64,000 nucleotides of DNA from Kalmusia sp. IMI 367209 (GCA_027946365.1 JAPEUQ010000012.1:806001-870000), one strand, 5' to 3'; shown: positions 20,826 through 34,100, counted from the stretch's first letter. The notes: generated by a model not told the origin, from the letters alone. Numbers and translations are program-made.

Positions 20826-23800
20826 TGTTTGAAACGAGTGTGGAGAAAGTGCAAGATGCAATGAGTGGACGACTAACCGGTAGTCAAATTGGGTATAGAG
20901 CGAAAGAAGATGAAAAAGATGCAGATGCTGATGCTAGTGGAGATTGGAAGAATGGCGTCGATCTCCCCATCTTATAATCGAACCGACCTCTTCAGGCACC
21001 CGAAGCCAAAGGAAGGTTCTTGGTTCGGACCTAGCTCAGACACATCTGACAGTATCCGGTGCCCTGAACATAGCCTGAGCTAAGGAAGGTAGGTACATCA
21101 GCCTACCGTGCGGCATGGAAACCTGCGTAAGTCCTGGGCTAGGAGATTAGACTTCCTACCACACCTATACAAAAGTCCGGCACAAAAGTTATCAGGCTTG
21201 ACAATAGAAGAATAAGGGCGTAATGTGGCTCACTCACCAACGGACACGGGCGTTTCTTGTCCTGATTGGTTCGGAGTGCTGACATAAGAAGCCCGCCACC
21301 CGTGCCACACTCCGATGTCTGAGTTTCGGACTCGTTGAGTGGTTCGCTTGCAAATACGAGAGCATGCTCCGCAGGGGCGACGCACAGCGCGCTCAGTGTT
21401 GGTCCGTTGTTTGAAGCCATGATGCAAATCTCCGTATTCCGATGAGCACCAACGAGGCTCGACAGGGCGGCTTATTGGTCTTAAGCTTATAGGTTAGCAG
21501 CGTCGTGATTGGTAGAAGGGCCCGCATAGGCCAACATTGGAATATGCAATCGCACAGAAAGTAGTGCTTCTGGTGTAGTTTTACGAACCGAATGGAGTGA
21601 ACATCCCGTTTTGGACTGGATTCGTTGACATGAAACGAAACTCCGGGGTAAAGTTAACTCCTGCGCAGCAAAGCCAAACGACTTGGTCTAGATTGGTTGG
21701 CATGCATGCAGCTGCGTTCTAGTAGAGATGGAGCGCCTCTGTTGGAACTTCCAGGTGCTATCGCGCAAGAGGCCAACGGCGCGAACCGTACAGTGGTCGG
21801 GAGATCTCAGTATTGGAACAGCTTCGGCGTGATAAGGCGGATATGACGCTCACAAGATTTTCTTCAGGATCTCCAGAGGAAGGGATGCTCTACATTGTTC
21901 CAGATACGATGACCCGGCGAAGGATCGAACGAAGGGATTTGCGCAAGCATTTCCTCTAGTCGAGGCGGATGCTGCCGGTGAACGCTTCTAGTTCCAAGTA
22001 GGGACGAGGGTGTTCCACAAGACGGTGATAGTTTCACCTGTTTAGGCTTGGACAGCCTGCTATTAGTGCTCCGTGCTTCTCCATATTTCCAAAAAACAAA
22101 ATGCTCCTCCTAAGGCGTGCCAGGTGGTTTCGCCGTAGTTTTCAGGTCCGTCATCAGATAGGCCTTTCCAAGTTCTTCAACGCCCTGCAGTGGCCGTTGC
22201 ATCTCGAGTCCAGGCTGTGTAGAGCATTATTAGGCCCAGCTCATGAACGTGGGACACTACTAATGCAATTATCGTATAGTCAAGGATCATCCATACAAAC
22301 GACTGAACTAAGTGAGCTTCCGTGCTCTGTGGAATTGCAGCATGTCTCCTCGATATGCAGCTTAAAAATAAATGATACTTCTCGAAGCCTTGGTGAACAA
22401 GAAGCGAGTCTCAGGAACATGAGCTTCACAATAGATAATCAACTCCATGCTATCGTGCGATTCCTCGATTCCATGATATCGGAGTCAAGAGCGTATTTGC
22501 ATCTCGGCTTATTTTGCTGCGCCGCGCTGTCGGAGTTGGCCAGGTAAGCAAATGAAAAATTCAGCCGGCGGCGCATGTCTCCAGATGCGCATACACTCCT
22601 AGCACCCCAAGGCGATGTTGAATGGCAAGGGACGGTTTGAGTGAGAAATCGCGAGAGCGCCATGAGAGAACAAGGACAAGAAAATCGCGGGTGACAGCGG
22701 GATGAAGGGTGAGCCTTAGTGCATTTGCAATTACATAAGCACACGGAAGTAGCCCCGGAGGTGAGCATTGTTTCACAACATGTAAGATTTACTTACCAGG
22801 CTAAGTTCGAAGCTAAGCACGCGGATCTTAAAGTTCCTATGCCGAAACAGTTCGTGCAATTGTGTCAGCCGTGTGCCCCCTATCAACACTATGCAATTGG
22901 CCATCGACACCAGAACCTCCACAGTCAAGATCGCTTGCAACTTCGCAAATCGCCTCCCTAGGCAGGTGCCAATTCGCGCACCAAATAGCAGCCTTGAATG
23001 CTTTATCAGCTCTCACATTCAAGCTCCAAACGACCGTTGGTAGATCTCGGGAAATGTCCTGGACAAAAGCGATTAACCAGTCATTTTGGTTCAGAGAGTG
23101 CACTAGACACTATAATTGATGTGACTAGGTGTGAGATAGCAGGTACAAGACTACGGTCGCGTAAGCGCAAGATCCCTGTAGAGACAGCCTGCAGAAGGGG
23201 ACGGCTTTTATTGTTTTTACAAGATTCCCGCAGGACTCCGCTTCGGTGCGAATGGCTCCGAGGAGTTCAGCATCTCAGAACGTTTGAAAGAATGATGCAG
23301 TGATAGCATTGGAATTGAAGGTATACATGGGCTAGTGGCCTCCCAATGACTATTATGCTGATGAAACTAGGCATGCAGAAGAGCTGGTTTTGGGGGGACT
23401 TGGCTTTTCTATCGCACTCTTCCAGCCCTCGCAGTATAGTACATCTTTCACATAGAAAGACATCCCCCAACAATAGTTGTCTTCGTCAGTCTTAATTATA
23501 TTATGGATACCATTATCACGGCCGACATGTTACCGAAAAGAACGCGGTCATCTATATATCATTCATTTAGCGCACTGGGTTTGGAGTCACCTCTCGTATC
23601 TACGGAATTAGATCAACACAATTGCGGCTCCCCACCTAATCCTATGCGAAGCATAGCAAGAACACGGTGCAACTATCGAAGTATTTAGCAACATGTGGAT
23701 CCCGGTTTGCATGAGCGAAATGAAGCCATTCTTTTACAGCATTACAACAGTGTATATCTCATACCGGCCTAGAACCCAAAATCTAGAAAGAAGTTGAACA

Positions 23801-24164
23801 CTAGCCGAAAGTGAGGTGGGAACGTAGGTCCAAAACTCTGTACGTTATGTTCACCCAGTCGGGTTATACCTGGTTGATCGTGTAAGCACTGAAAAGAGCT
23901 TGTGCACACAGTGGTGACTGACTTGTGGAATCCATCCACTCGCCCCTTACGATATTTCTTCATTCTTATGGAGGACAAGTATGTGCATCTCACGTATTCA
24001 CGTCCAGGGGAGACTCACACTAACACGCAGTATATGTGTAGGTATGAACATTTCAAGCTTCTTGGGACGACTTGATTAATGTTCACCGGGTCTAAGCGCA
24101 TGAATCAGTCGGTAGGGCAGGCATGCACCTTACAAATGATATGTATATTTCTTAAACGCTTCAA
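20826..24164. other. 3.3-kb gene-poor stretch
   Basis: No frame with a recognisable domain and no convincing exon pair were found. The longest open frame (22101-22547, plus, 148 codons) is Ser/Leu-rich with no hallmark. I saw no terminal inverted repeats or transposase motifs. It may hold intron-rich orphan or decayed genes that I cannot resolve by eye. Confidence 0.4.
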
Positions 24165-25262
24165 TTAAACCATTTCCCAGCCCTCACTGTCCGTTTTCCC
24201 CTTGGTTGAACTCGAAAGGATGAGCACCGCATCGTTCCAATCACCTTCCTCTTGCTCGGAAGACTCTTCAAACCTCGCTTTGCCTTTGCCCCGCCATTTC
24301 TCCAACAAATTGTCTGGATTCACTAACGTCGTCGCCCCTTTACCTGCCTTTGACAAGGTACCTGCTTGTACTTCTTCCCACAACGGTCCTACATGGGCAT
24401 GCTTCCTTTGGGGCCCTTCTTCCCGCAGAGCAGACCTGAGCCCATCGATGTCTTCGATCTCTTCAATCCATCCATCTCCCCTGTCCACGATCCAGTTCTA
24501 TTCTCGTGCCAGATTTCCTCAATAGCTCTTTGAAAGACTTGATTGCGTTCGTTAGCCGCTCGTCCCACAAGCTTATACTTAACGACTGAAATGACGGTAG
24601 ATTTGGTTGGACCCACGCCGCAAGATCCGCATAGGCCCTCGCTACATCCTCATTGTTACAGTCTTCTTCATGCGGAATGGCAATGAGCGAGAAGGCCATG
24701 ATAAGCGCCCTCGCCTTCGTGGATAACCGCGCGAAAAATATATGCGTAGCATACGCCTGGTATCTCCCTCTTGGGCAAGGCCCTGTAACGAACAGGAAAT
24801 TCCTTCCCCGATACAGTACCGGCAGCGACTCCTCGTACACTGTCCTACATGTACTCAAGATGTTTGCATTCGGCCTTCTACTCAACTCCTCTTTCGTCGC
24901 CGGCCGTAGAAAGTTGATCTGCCCGCTCTTCGCATAGCCTGGCGACGGCACCCACAACTCTTCTCGCCCGCCTTTGAACCGCACTTCAGGCCCGTAGCAC
25001 TTGAATCGCGTATATATGTGATCTTTCGTCTTAACGTTTTTCACGCGGTGCTTTTGCCGCGGGCATCGGCAGAGGTCGATCTGCGGAATGCCGCCGAAGG
25101 TGGTGTTACTCGGATTTTCAAGCCAGTTCCATTTGAGAGTGTAGTTGATGACCGTTTCATGTTCGTCAGGCTGGGGAGTGAAGAGGTATGTGTGTAGATC
25201 CGCTGGCGAACTGGTGCTGGGAAGTCAAGGAAGGAAAGCTGGGGTGGTACGATAGAAGCCAT
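24165..25262 (-). pseudogene. F-box-like fungal protein gene, reading frame broken twice
   Basis: Three consecutive minus-strand frames make one sensible protein of about 365 residues. Residues 1-24 (ATG at 25262) read 'LSFLDFPAPVRQRIYT', the usual opening of fungal F-box-like/2EXR-like proteins. The continuation 'YLFTPQPDEHETVINYTLKW' is in the next frame; the switch is at a CACACA run near 25186-25196 (two extra bases). The middle contains 'ILSTCRTVYEESLPVLYRGRNFLF', a hallmark of these families, and a Trp/Leu-rich stretch. A second switch near 24475-24492 (one extra base, ACAGGGGAG) leads into the tail 'DGWIEEIEDIDGLRSALREE', which ends at 24165. No intron fits either site. It is either a decaying gene or sequence error. 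A substrate-adaptor role is a family-level guess. Confidence 0.6.
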
Positions 25263-27034
25263 GGATTATGTGGTACGCGAAGCAAAGTAAAGTCGCGGGA
25301 CAAGGCTGTCACTGTGCGGATCGTGTATACTTAGATAACTGCGCTCACAGTGAGTCTTCAGAATTGGGTCGTAGTATTATGCTCAAGGCAGAGATGAACG
25401 TCGAGGGAGGAAAGTATTCGACGATCAAAGCAAGGGGGTACTGAGGACTCTTTGTTGATGCTATGCCTATGGCTCGAAATGGATGATCTGCGTTGTCATA
25501 TGAGCCAGAACGCAAGGCGGACCCGACCGTCTCGGTAGAAATAACGACAGGCCGTACAGTCCTGCATGCTCGACCGCTCTTTCAGGCCATCAAATTCACC
25601 TTATGATTAGCCCGAACAGGACACGCGATGTTTGCCTGGCGCCTAAATATAGTGTATTGACGCTGCGCGATGCGTGTGAGATGACAGCACGCTCATGCGC
25701 ATGCATGGCAGCTGGATTGTGTGGGTCTACGCCACAACCTGTGGCGGTGCGACAAAAGAGCAGGTACAATTGGCTGCTCGGTATACCCGCGAGGCTTGCA
25801 TCTAAAAAGGATGCTATGGATCTTAGAGTTTCGGGTGTGTGTTCTGAGATGCCTAACGCAGGTCCGCTGAAAGTGGGCATAGGGCTGCCCTTTGATGTGA
25901 TGTGTCATCCACTCACTCTGGCCCGTCTCGCGTCCGCTTTCTCACTTCGACGCAACTAAGACATGTCGTATCACGAGACATGCATATACCTAGAATAGAC
26001 TCCGCGACCGGCATTCACAAAGGTACATGTATCTGAAAACCCGAGCAACAACGAACTGTGTGCAATGAACTTGCTGTCAAGATTTGTAAGCTATCGAAGT
26101 TCAACCCATCTGTTTCGCTCTTCGGTCTTTGCACAGCTTGCATAGTCCCATCTTGGTGATGATCTTACGTCTGCTTCAGCGCGAGGGAAGTTACAGCCGC
26201 AGCGATGGCGGCTAGGAAATACTCCGAGCAGATCACCCGCACTTTCTAATCTACACCCCGGCTTTCTCTTATCACCGCGAAATAGGTTGCGTAGCAGAAG
26301 GGACCAACACGACGTACCAAGCACGATTGTAGACCCGAAAATCCGATCAATACGTACTCAAATCACATCGGTGCTACCCCTCTACCCAGCATCGTATCCT
26401 CGGGACCCGTTACTACAGGACTACTCATTATGAGTGCAGTTGCGCAAGGATACACAATACGTGCAGGGGGTATTTGCCCACCCTTCTCTGCTGACTGTAT
26501 AGTTTATTTTCACAAGTACATTAAAAAAAGCCACCGACTAGACAGCTTGTACACGACACCACGAGCAAAAGAGATAAGATAAAGTGCGCTCACGTACAAA
26601 GCGCGTCCTCTCACAAATTTAGAGTCAGGATCAAAGATCATCATGTAAGACATGCTTTGAGCATATTGTCTCGTATTTTCCGGACTACCATTAGCAGTAT
26701 CGGTCGCCACACAAAGATCTATATATATACCGAACAACAATCGCCGACGAAGTTATATGCGCGATACGGGATGATGCATGACACATTCAATGTCTGTCCG
26801 CGAATACATGCTAGGAAACGACATACTCCTTGGAAGATCCGCGTGTGTATCATGAGTCAAGTCACCCTATGGTACGAAATGCACACCAAGCTTGATCATA
26901 CGTTCATGCTGTAAACTGCATACAAGGAGGGTGCGACCACCGACTTGCAACATATTCTTAGATTGAACACCCCCTTGTAAGCGACACTTGCATAAGCACT
27001 CAGCCTCTCTCTGGCGCTCCAGCTATAGTCGACA
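25263..27034. other. Intergenic, no gene recognised
   Basis: This holds the upstream flank of the broken F-box-like gene and the 3' flank of the HNH gene. Opposed short frames at 25596-25959 show no family motif. Confidence 0.45.
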
Positions 27035-27963
27035 TCACACCCTCCTACCCCCGTCTTGCCACCCTTCTACCGACTTTTCCACCTCACACCGCCAACCCAC
27101 TTCACCCACCTCCACGACCGCCTTCTTCTCCGCATCCCCCTCCACTCCGCCCTCCTGTATCAACTCCACCGTATAATAACTCTTCGCCAACTCCTCATTA
27201 CTCGCCAATCTATGCACAAAGCTATGACAAGCCCTACACAACCACGCCACGCTATTCAGTTGATCCTCTGAATGCCACCTCCTCTTCAGGACGCGCTCGT
27301 GCGTCGATTTAGGAATCAAGTGGTGGTAGGAAAGCGGAATCCAGGACCGACCGCAGAGCTCGCATTCTGAGGTGCGTGTCGTGCTCCATATGGGCGGTGG
27401 CGCTGTAGCAGAGACGATGTAGGTGGTAAGGAGGGGGGTGAAGAAGTGGTGCAGGTCGTTAGCGTCTGACTGGAAGGGGAGCAGACCATATGATTCGAGG
27501 GAGTCTACTGCCATAGGGGGCATGGTATTGAGTAGAGTTATGGTGGTTGATGCTGAGAGGGGCGTCGAGTAGCGGTCCTGGAGCTGAGGGGAGTCTTTGA
27601 ACTTGGGGTAGGTGAGGGTTCTCAGGTCGCTTGGGAGAGAAGGGAAGATGACGCCGGAGAGATACTGCCCAGTCTGTTAGTATGATGTTTGAGATTGTGA
27701 GGACTTGTATTCACATCGACAAAGTCTCCTAGATCCTCTGCAGTGGCTTGTTCTTCGTCCGCATTTACATCTTCTTTCGCCTTGGCCTCTATCTTCCCTT
27801 TCGCTAACTCAATCTTGCCTCCCCTGCTCTTCCGCGTCGCGCGCTTCGTCTTCTTCTTTGACTTATCTATTGGCGCTACCAGAGCCCTCAATACGGGTTC
27901 ACTGAAGCAGTCTCTGAAAGTCTCGTAGTTTGTCTGTTCATCTGGAGGTATACATTCAGCCAT
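27035..27963 (-). CDS. HNH-endonuclease-domain protein
   Basis: Two exons, 27715-27963 and 27035-27664, with a 50-bp intron (GTGAATAC...CATACTAACAGACTGGGCAG); 292 aa from the ATG at 27963. The N-terminus 'NYETFRDCFSEPVLRAL' and a Lys/Arg-rich stretch (residues about 35-65, possible NLS) lead to a helical region 'YLSGVIFPSLPSDLRTL'. The C-terminal HNH module has a first CxxC ('CELCGR'), 'YHHLIPKSTH' with the catalytic-type HH, and 'LCRACHSFVH' with the second CxxC and final His. This is a zinc-stabilised beta-beta-alpha-metal fold that could nick or bind nucleic acid. It belongs to a conserved fungal family of unknown role. An upstream ATG (28051) could be joined by a 37-bp intron (GTAAAC...CCGGCAG), but that intron is very short, so I kept the downstream start. 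Confidence 0.83.
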
Positions 27964-28563
27964 TACGTCATTCGCTGCCGGAGCTCGAGAAAAAGAGGCC
28001 AAACAGTTTACTGATAATTTCAAACTTCACAGTGGATGAGGGATCTGGCATCGTCGCTGTGGCGAACTCGGCTCGATTTATATGTCAACGATGATGATCT
28101 GAGATAGTGTTACATGATTGGTCAGATTGGGTACGAAGGGCGGCGCCACACATCACGAACACGACAAGGGCTCAGACTGCAATGCATGGAAGACGTGAAT
28201 GTCACGTCTTCAAAACATCTTCTAGAATCTTCAGAGGCACTAATTACGAAATGGGTATTGGACTTTTGTTCAAAGAAGACACGCAGGGTATCTATAATAA
28301 AGGCTTAATGACTCGCCTGCGGCGTGGTGTGAGAAGACTGGTAGGGCGTAGAAGAGCTCGAGGGAAAACGAATCGTATGCTCTATATGTGTCTAGACATC
28401 CGACCTGGTATTCATACCGCCATCCTCCCCCGTATCTCGTGAAATCATAATCCCATTGCTCCGTGCTAGTCAAGCAAGAAGCACCGCTCCATATGCGTCC
28501 AAAAGCAGCCAGTTCGTATAGCTGTCCGCTCTGTAGAATGCTCTTAACAAGCGCAACGACTAT
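27964..28563. other. Intergenic between the HNH gene start and the PDAP1-like stop
   Basis: This contains the HNH promoter/leader and the 3' end of the downstream neighbour. No further gene was recognised. Confidence 0.45.
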
Positions 28564-29361
28564 TTACTTCTTCCTGCCGCCCTTAGTGCCACGCTTGCTG
28601 CCTAGAGCTGCCTCCCTCCGCTTGTTCTCACGCTCGATCTGCTCGGCCTTGGCCTTCTCCTGCTCGGCGCGCTCCTCTGCCTCTGCCTTCTTGCGCGCTG
28701 CCTCGGCCTCACGACGCTCGCGCACAAGCTGTAGACGCTCGAGATCAGCACGCGCTTGGTCGGTCTTGCCCTCAGCGTGGAGCTTCTCGTAACGCTCCTT
28801 GGCCTGTTGGGCCTGGAGAGCCTCGCGCTCGCGTCGGCTGAGCTGGCTGAGATCCTGCTTGCCTTTGCCCTTGTCTTTGACCGGAGCATCGTCCGCTACC
28901 GGTGCCTTTGCAGCTTGGCTGCGAGCCTTGGCTGTATGGTTCGGGTTTGCGGGCATGTCATCGTCGTCGGACTCTTCCTCAGATTCAGAGGGAGGCAGGT
29001 CTCCAGGCTCGGCGGCCTTCTGGTTTTGCTTCGCGATCGCGGCCTGCTTGCGAGCTTTGGCGGCAGCGCGACGTTCCTCATGGGTCATCTCCTGCTGCGG
29101 CTTGGCTTCATCATCGCTGGACTCTTCTTCCGAGGACTCCTCCTCTTCTGACTCGTCTTCCTCCTTGACGGGCTCATCCTACGTTCTCGTGTTAGCTCCA
29201 TGTAGTCGATAGTCTGGCGATATACGTACGCCCCACATGCCTACAACCTCGCCATCCGCGTTCAGCGGTTGCAGGTCCCTTGAGAAGTGCTTGCCACCTC
29301 CACGCTTGGCCTTGTTAAACTTGCCGCCGCGACCGCGTGCCGAGGACCCTCTTGAAGACAT
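28564..29361 (-). CDS. PDAP1/PAP28-like 28-kDa heat- and acid-stable phosphoprotein
   Basis: Two exons, 29230-29361 and 28564-29178, with intron 29179-29229 (GTACGT...GAACGTAG); 248 aa. The N-terminus is Gly/Arg/Lys-rich ('[23 protein letters not shown]'-type, RNA-binding-like). An acidic Glu/Ser tract (about 45-75) follows, then a basic coiled region. The family hallmark '[21 protein letters not shown]' with '[31 protein letters not shown]' matches the conserved PDAP1 domain, ending in a charged helical tail '[11 protein letters not shown]'. The family is conserved from fungi to animals. It is highly phosphorylated and associated with growth signalling and translation, but its biochemical role in fungi is unclear. 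The ATG at 29361 is preferred over the in-frame GTG one codon upstream. Confidence 0.9.
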
Positions 29362-31179
29362 CACTGTTGTAGAAGCGCTTGTGTGGTAGATTCGATGTAG
29401 CTAAAAGCTTGCTTGTGGGTTTCGAGGTTCGGTCTCAACGAAGAGCTGAGTCGCAAGTTGTAGGGGAAGTCGCAGTCGTGATATGATTGCAGGAGATTTC
29501 TTCTCGGGTGCGTGCGTGCGTCGAGGGAGGGTGGTTCGAGTTCGAGGGACAAGACGAAGGGGCGCTTTATACTCGTGCAGCCTGTGAAAATTCAGCACCT
29601 TGCCCACAGCCTCAACACTGCCGTCTCAAAATGCTCACCGAATTGCCAGCCAGCGCAGAAGTGTGACTCTTCAACTGCGTGCCTTTGATGACAACAAATA
29701 ACCCCGCCCAGTCGCAGGCAACCCCACCACCAAGAAATTAACCCTTTCTCTCGCGCTTTGCGCTAGGCTCCTTCGCGCAGCCCGTATCCACCCGCTGACT
29801 AACCCTGTCATCTAGGTTTTTATTCGCGAGCGCGCGTTCGTGATTTTCCTCCTCCATAAACTGAACCACCCTTCATATTCACTCTGCTTTCTCCTGTCGA
29901 TGAGGCTGCTGGAGGGGAAAATGAAGGGGAGAAAGACTTTATGGACGTCGGCTTACCCCCTGAGCTTCTGTGCGCTCGCGCCGGTGGAGCAAAGGTAAAT
30001 ATTTTGACGGTACATCTTTTTTTATTCCGGGGCAGCGCTGCATTGCTATCATGCGAGCCTGCATCCTCGATTAGGTTGATGTTAGCTACTGTAAGGCTAG
30101 ATACCCGATGAGCCCATTGTCGAAATATTTGATTGCTGTCGAAGGTTGGCTTTCCTTAAATCATCAATCCCTACTCTTTACCTCCACCAAGCTGAGCTCA
30201 CCTCCCAATCAACTGCCGACGTTCCAACAAAAGAAGCAGACTTGAATTTGCTTGTTCTTAAATACTGTATCACCCGGTTCACATTATTGCTCGCACATCT
30301 TACCCGCCATATCCACCCACACCTTCCATCTTCAATCCTGGACTCTAAATAACCTCGCAATCGGTCAACCCCACCCTTATACATCCTGTTCGCTTCGCTT
30401 TGTCTGCGATAATACTCCGGACAACTACTTGCCTATCCAGTCTATACCAACGTCAGCTTTCACATCAAAATGCAAGAGAGAAGCACAAACTCTTAACGCA
30501 TTCAACCCTTGCGCTCCCATAGCTATTACACGGCCAAATAGCAAATACCCGCGTTCTCCTTATACGTGCCAAAGACAGCGCTCACTTGTTCGTCATTTAG
30601 CCAGCACACAAAGTTTCCGCGACCAGCTACAGCTCGTCGGTCTGTTCACCCTATTGTTGTCAGCGAACTTCCTACCACCTCACTATCAGTCTAGCTAGTC
30701 AAAGCCTCTTCAGAAAGCTGCAAAGTTGTAACCCGTACTCAAAGCCGCCAATGTTCGTCACTCAAAATATAATAGACGAGAGTTTCTAATCATGTCTTTC
30801 CATTTGTAGTATTTCACTACCTTATGTGGTAGGAAGATCCAATACTGGAGAATAAGTGCAATCGCATGCCATGAACCCATCACCACCCCACTTCGACCAT
30901 CTCCGAAGGACGCCCACAAAACCATCGCCTGTAAAAGAGATGGGTGTGGAAGAGAAAGATATCTGGAGAGTCTAATGGAGAAGCGCAATAAAAAGCAAAC
31001 ACTCGCATGAAACACTCAGGGTATGCAGAGATCAGGGAAATGGAATCCATGAGCCCAATGCCTGTCAACCCCGAGGCAAGTCTAGACCAGCCCAGTCAGG
31101 TATAGAGACTAGCACATATCGCCATCATTACATTTCCATCCCCGGAATCGTCACCTAATCACTGGCCTATTCGAGGACT
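29362..31179. other. 1.8-kb intergenic region
   Basis: This holds the PDAP1-like promoter (from 29362) and the Argonaute 3' flank. Pyrimidine-rich plus-strand frames around 30146-30698 have no motif and no start context worth reporting. Confidence 0.45.
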
Positions 31180-34100
31180 CTAGATATACCACATGGTCTC
31201 GCGGATGCTAGAAATGTTGTTCATGGCCTGCAGAGGAGCGACCTCGACATCGCGCTTATAGGAGCCAGTGGATGACTGCACCTCAGGACCCTTCGCCTCC
31301 TTCTTGCCGGAAGATACGGGGCTGTCGCTGACATGGGCCCGGGAACGATCAGCAGCCAAGTGGGCGTAGTATACGGCAGGGTGCATTGAGACCGGCGTGG
31401 TGGAGCGGATGTACTGATACGAGTGTTCGAAGAGAAAATGCTGAATCTCCGATGCCTGCCACGCGCCACCCTCATTCAAAATACACTGGTAGTGAATGGG
31501 GCGAGCAGTGCCTTTGATGGCGACATGCGAGCAGAGGTAAAAGTCAAACTCATGCGGATGAGTGCAGCCATGTTCCACTAGGGTGCCAGGCACCGGGTTA
31601 TTGTTCCGGTCACCTTCCTTGGGAAAGAAGCGAATGTGATGGCGCTTTCCGGCGATTATGACGCAAAAGTGAGGGACGTTCTTGACGCCGATCCGAGCAA
31701 AGACCTCCTTCATGTCACGCACCTCCTCGTTGAGCACAGCTGCGTACTGACCCTCGCTAACTCCATCGCGAATATAAATGACACGCTTGGGTGGTTGGCC
31801 GTTGCCCAAGCGCTGCATCCAATTCCGTGCCATGTAGCCGAAGTGCTGCTCGATGTTGCTTGTAGTGACCATTTCGACACGATGACCGTTTGTCTGAACT
31901 TCTGCCCAGTAACGAGTGAAGTGTGCGTCGGAGGACATGGTGATCGCCGCGAAAGAGGCAGCTTCACCAGAGCCAGCACCAGGCGCAGGGTGTGAAACGT
32001 CGGCTCCAACCACCATGGTTGGAGTAGATGCAGCCTTAGGGTTGATCTTTGAGATTATAGCTGATCGAGAAACGCTCGTGGCTCCACCGAGCTTGGCGTT
32101 GACCTTCATGCAGACATTGGAGATGTACTGGGGAGACGCGGTGGTGGCATGCTTCCCTTGAACGACCTGGGAGACAACACCGAAGCGAACATCGCAGGCT
32201 TTCTTGATCCTGCGGTAAACTTCGACACTACGTTGTCGTTAGGTATGTCAAGGTTGAGTATGGATGGTACTTACTTCCTGTCATTGACAATGAAGAACAT
32301 GAGAGTAGGTCGACAATTGTAGCGGTTGCCGGTCGCTAAGAACGCCTTGTTGATCATTTCACCGCCATCAGCTAAGCTGCCAGGGCCTATCCAAGGCTTC
32401 TCACCCAACTTAGGATGCGAGATGATCTTGCCGCCATGGGCTTTGTAGATCTTGATGAAGGATTGGGCGAAATTCTCAGCTGCAGTCGGTGACACGGCAT
32501 TACGGCCGGTGATGACACAGATTCCCCATGCCTTGAGCGGACGATCATTATTAGGGAGAGCGAAATGACGACCATCAAGACGCCAGCGACCCTGAACCAA
32601 ATCCGTCACCTTGACAGTATCCTCACGACTGCCCTTGCCGAAATGGACTGTAGGTGACGGAAGCACTGCGGCTTTCACAGTGGAGGGCTTGGGGTTGATC
32701 TCCAAGCCATAGTGTTTGAGATACCTGTGACTGTTAATGCTATTACACGCAATGTATGCATGAATGTGACTCACCTGTCTGCTTTCCAGTTGAGAAGACC
32801 TACGCCGTGCATGACAGCAGCCCATCGCTCCTTCGGGAGAGTCACCGCAAACCTAATCATGCTTGAAGTCTGCTGGTCGCTCAGTTTGGTGTTGTAGCGC
32901 TGATTGGGGTCGATGCGAAGAACATCGATAGGAAGATAGACAGGCTTTCCGCGAATCTTCTTGGTCACCTTAACAAGGGGCATACCAGACATGATATTCC
33001 TGTTGTACTTCTTCTTGAAGTAATTGGAGACGGTAACCTTGCCGTTTGGTTGGTCCTTATCGTCGAAGGTGGCTTCGTTGCAGTCCATATCGACGAACTC
33101 ATCGATCGTCCACTGTGTTTCGGCACCTTTGACATGTGTAGCTGTAACGCCCACGCGCTTGAAACGACGGAGGTCCTTCTTGAGTTGGGAGCGCTTCCAG
33201 TCCTTCTTAGCTTCTTTGAAGCGTGTAGTAAATTGGGCCGGAGTGCAGTTGAAGGCTTGGCTTATAGCACGACCAAGATCTTGGGCACGCCAAAAGGTGC
33301 CGTTGGCGACGTCCACATTGACCGCCAATGACTTCTTGAGCTTGTCGTTCAGGACGGGACGAAGAGAAGAAAAGACGCCCTTGAAAGCCTCGACACCCCC
33401 ACCAAGATCATATCGAACCTCTCCACGCTGGAAGAAGGACTTCTTGATCTGGGTATAGTTCTGACTAGGTCCCTCACGCATGAGGTGGTCGAGAAAATTG
33501 ATGGTGTCGATGCATTCGTTCGAATGGGCAGCTTTGTTGTCCAAGAATAAGTCCAAGTGAGCGAAGTCAACTTTGCGAGTGTGCTTGATGAAAAGTTGGT
33601 GCTTGTTGTCGCGCCCGCCCTTGCGAGGCTGTTTGCCTGAAGCAGCACGATCTTGGGCCTCCTCTTCATCGAGATCGACGACGATACGGGTCTCATCACG
33701 ATCAAGCTTACTACCAGACCTGTTGTTGTTAACAAAAAGCTACAATAAAAGATAGGGTGCCTTACCAGGCGAGTTTGTTGCCGTCGTAGATCCAGAGGTT
33801 CTTCGGCTCGCCTAAGGCAGCCTTGACCGTCTTCGAATTCCAGATCTTCTTGATCAAGGCGCGCTTAGTAGAATCAGTGCTATTGCCCCATGAGACCTAA
33901 AAATATATTAGTAAAATAGCATAAGAGTTTTGGAGAAGATATGAGGCTTACATCATATTGATGGACAATATGGGTTGGGAACTTGTCGACATTGAACGTG
34001 TTCAGCTGGACCAGAACGGACTTGCCGGAAGCATTGAGCTTGGCAGGACGCTGAGGGAGACTCGAAGGTATCTCGAACTTGGAGAGGTTAGTGTCAAGGT

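Noticed and set aside
22101..22547. 148-codon plus-strand open frame in the gene-poor tract
   Set aside because: No recognisable domain, no splice partner. Length is possible by chance.
30146..30698. Pyrimidine-rich plus-strand open frames
   Set aside because: Composition typical of C/T-rich leader DNA; no motif.
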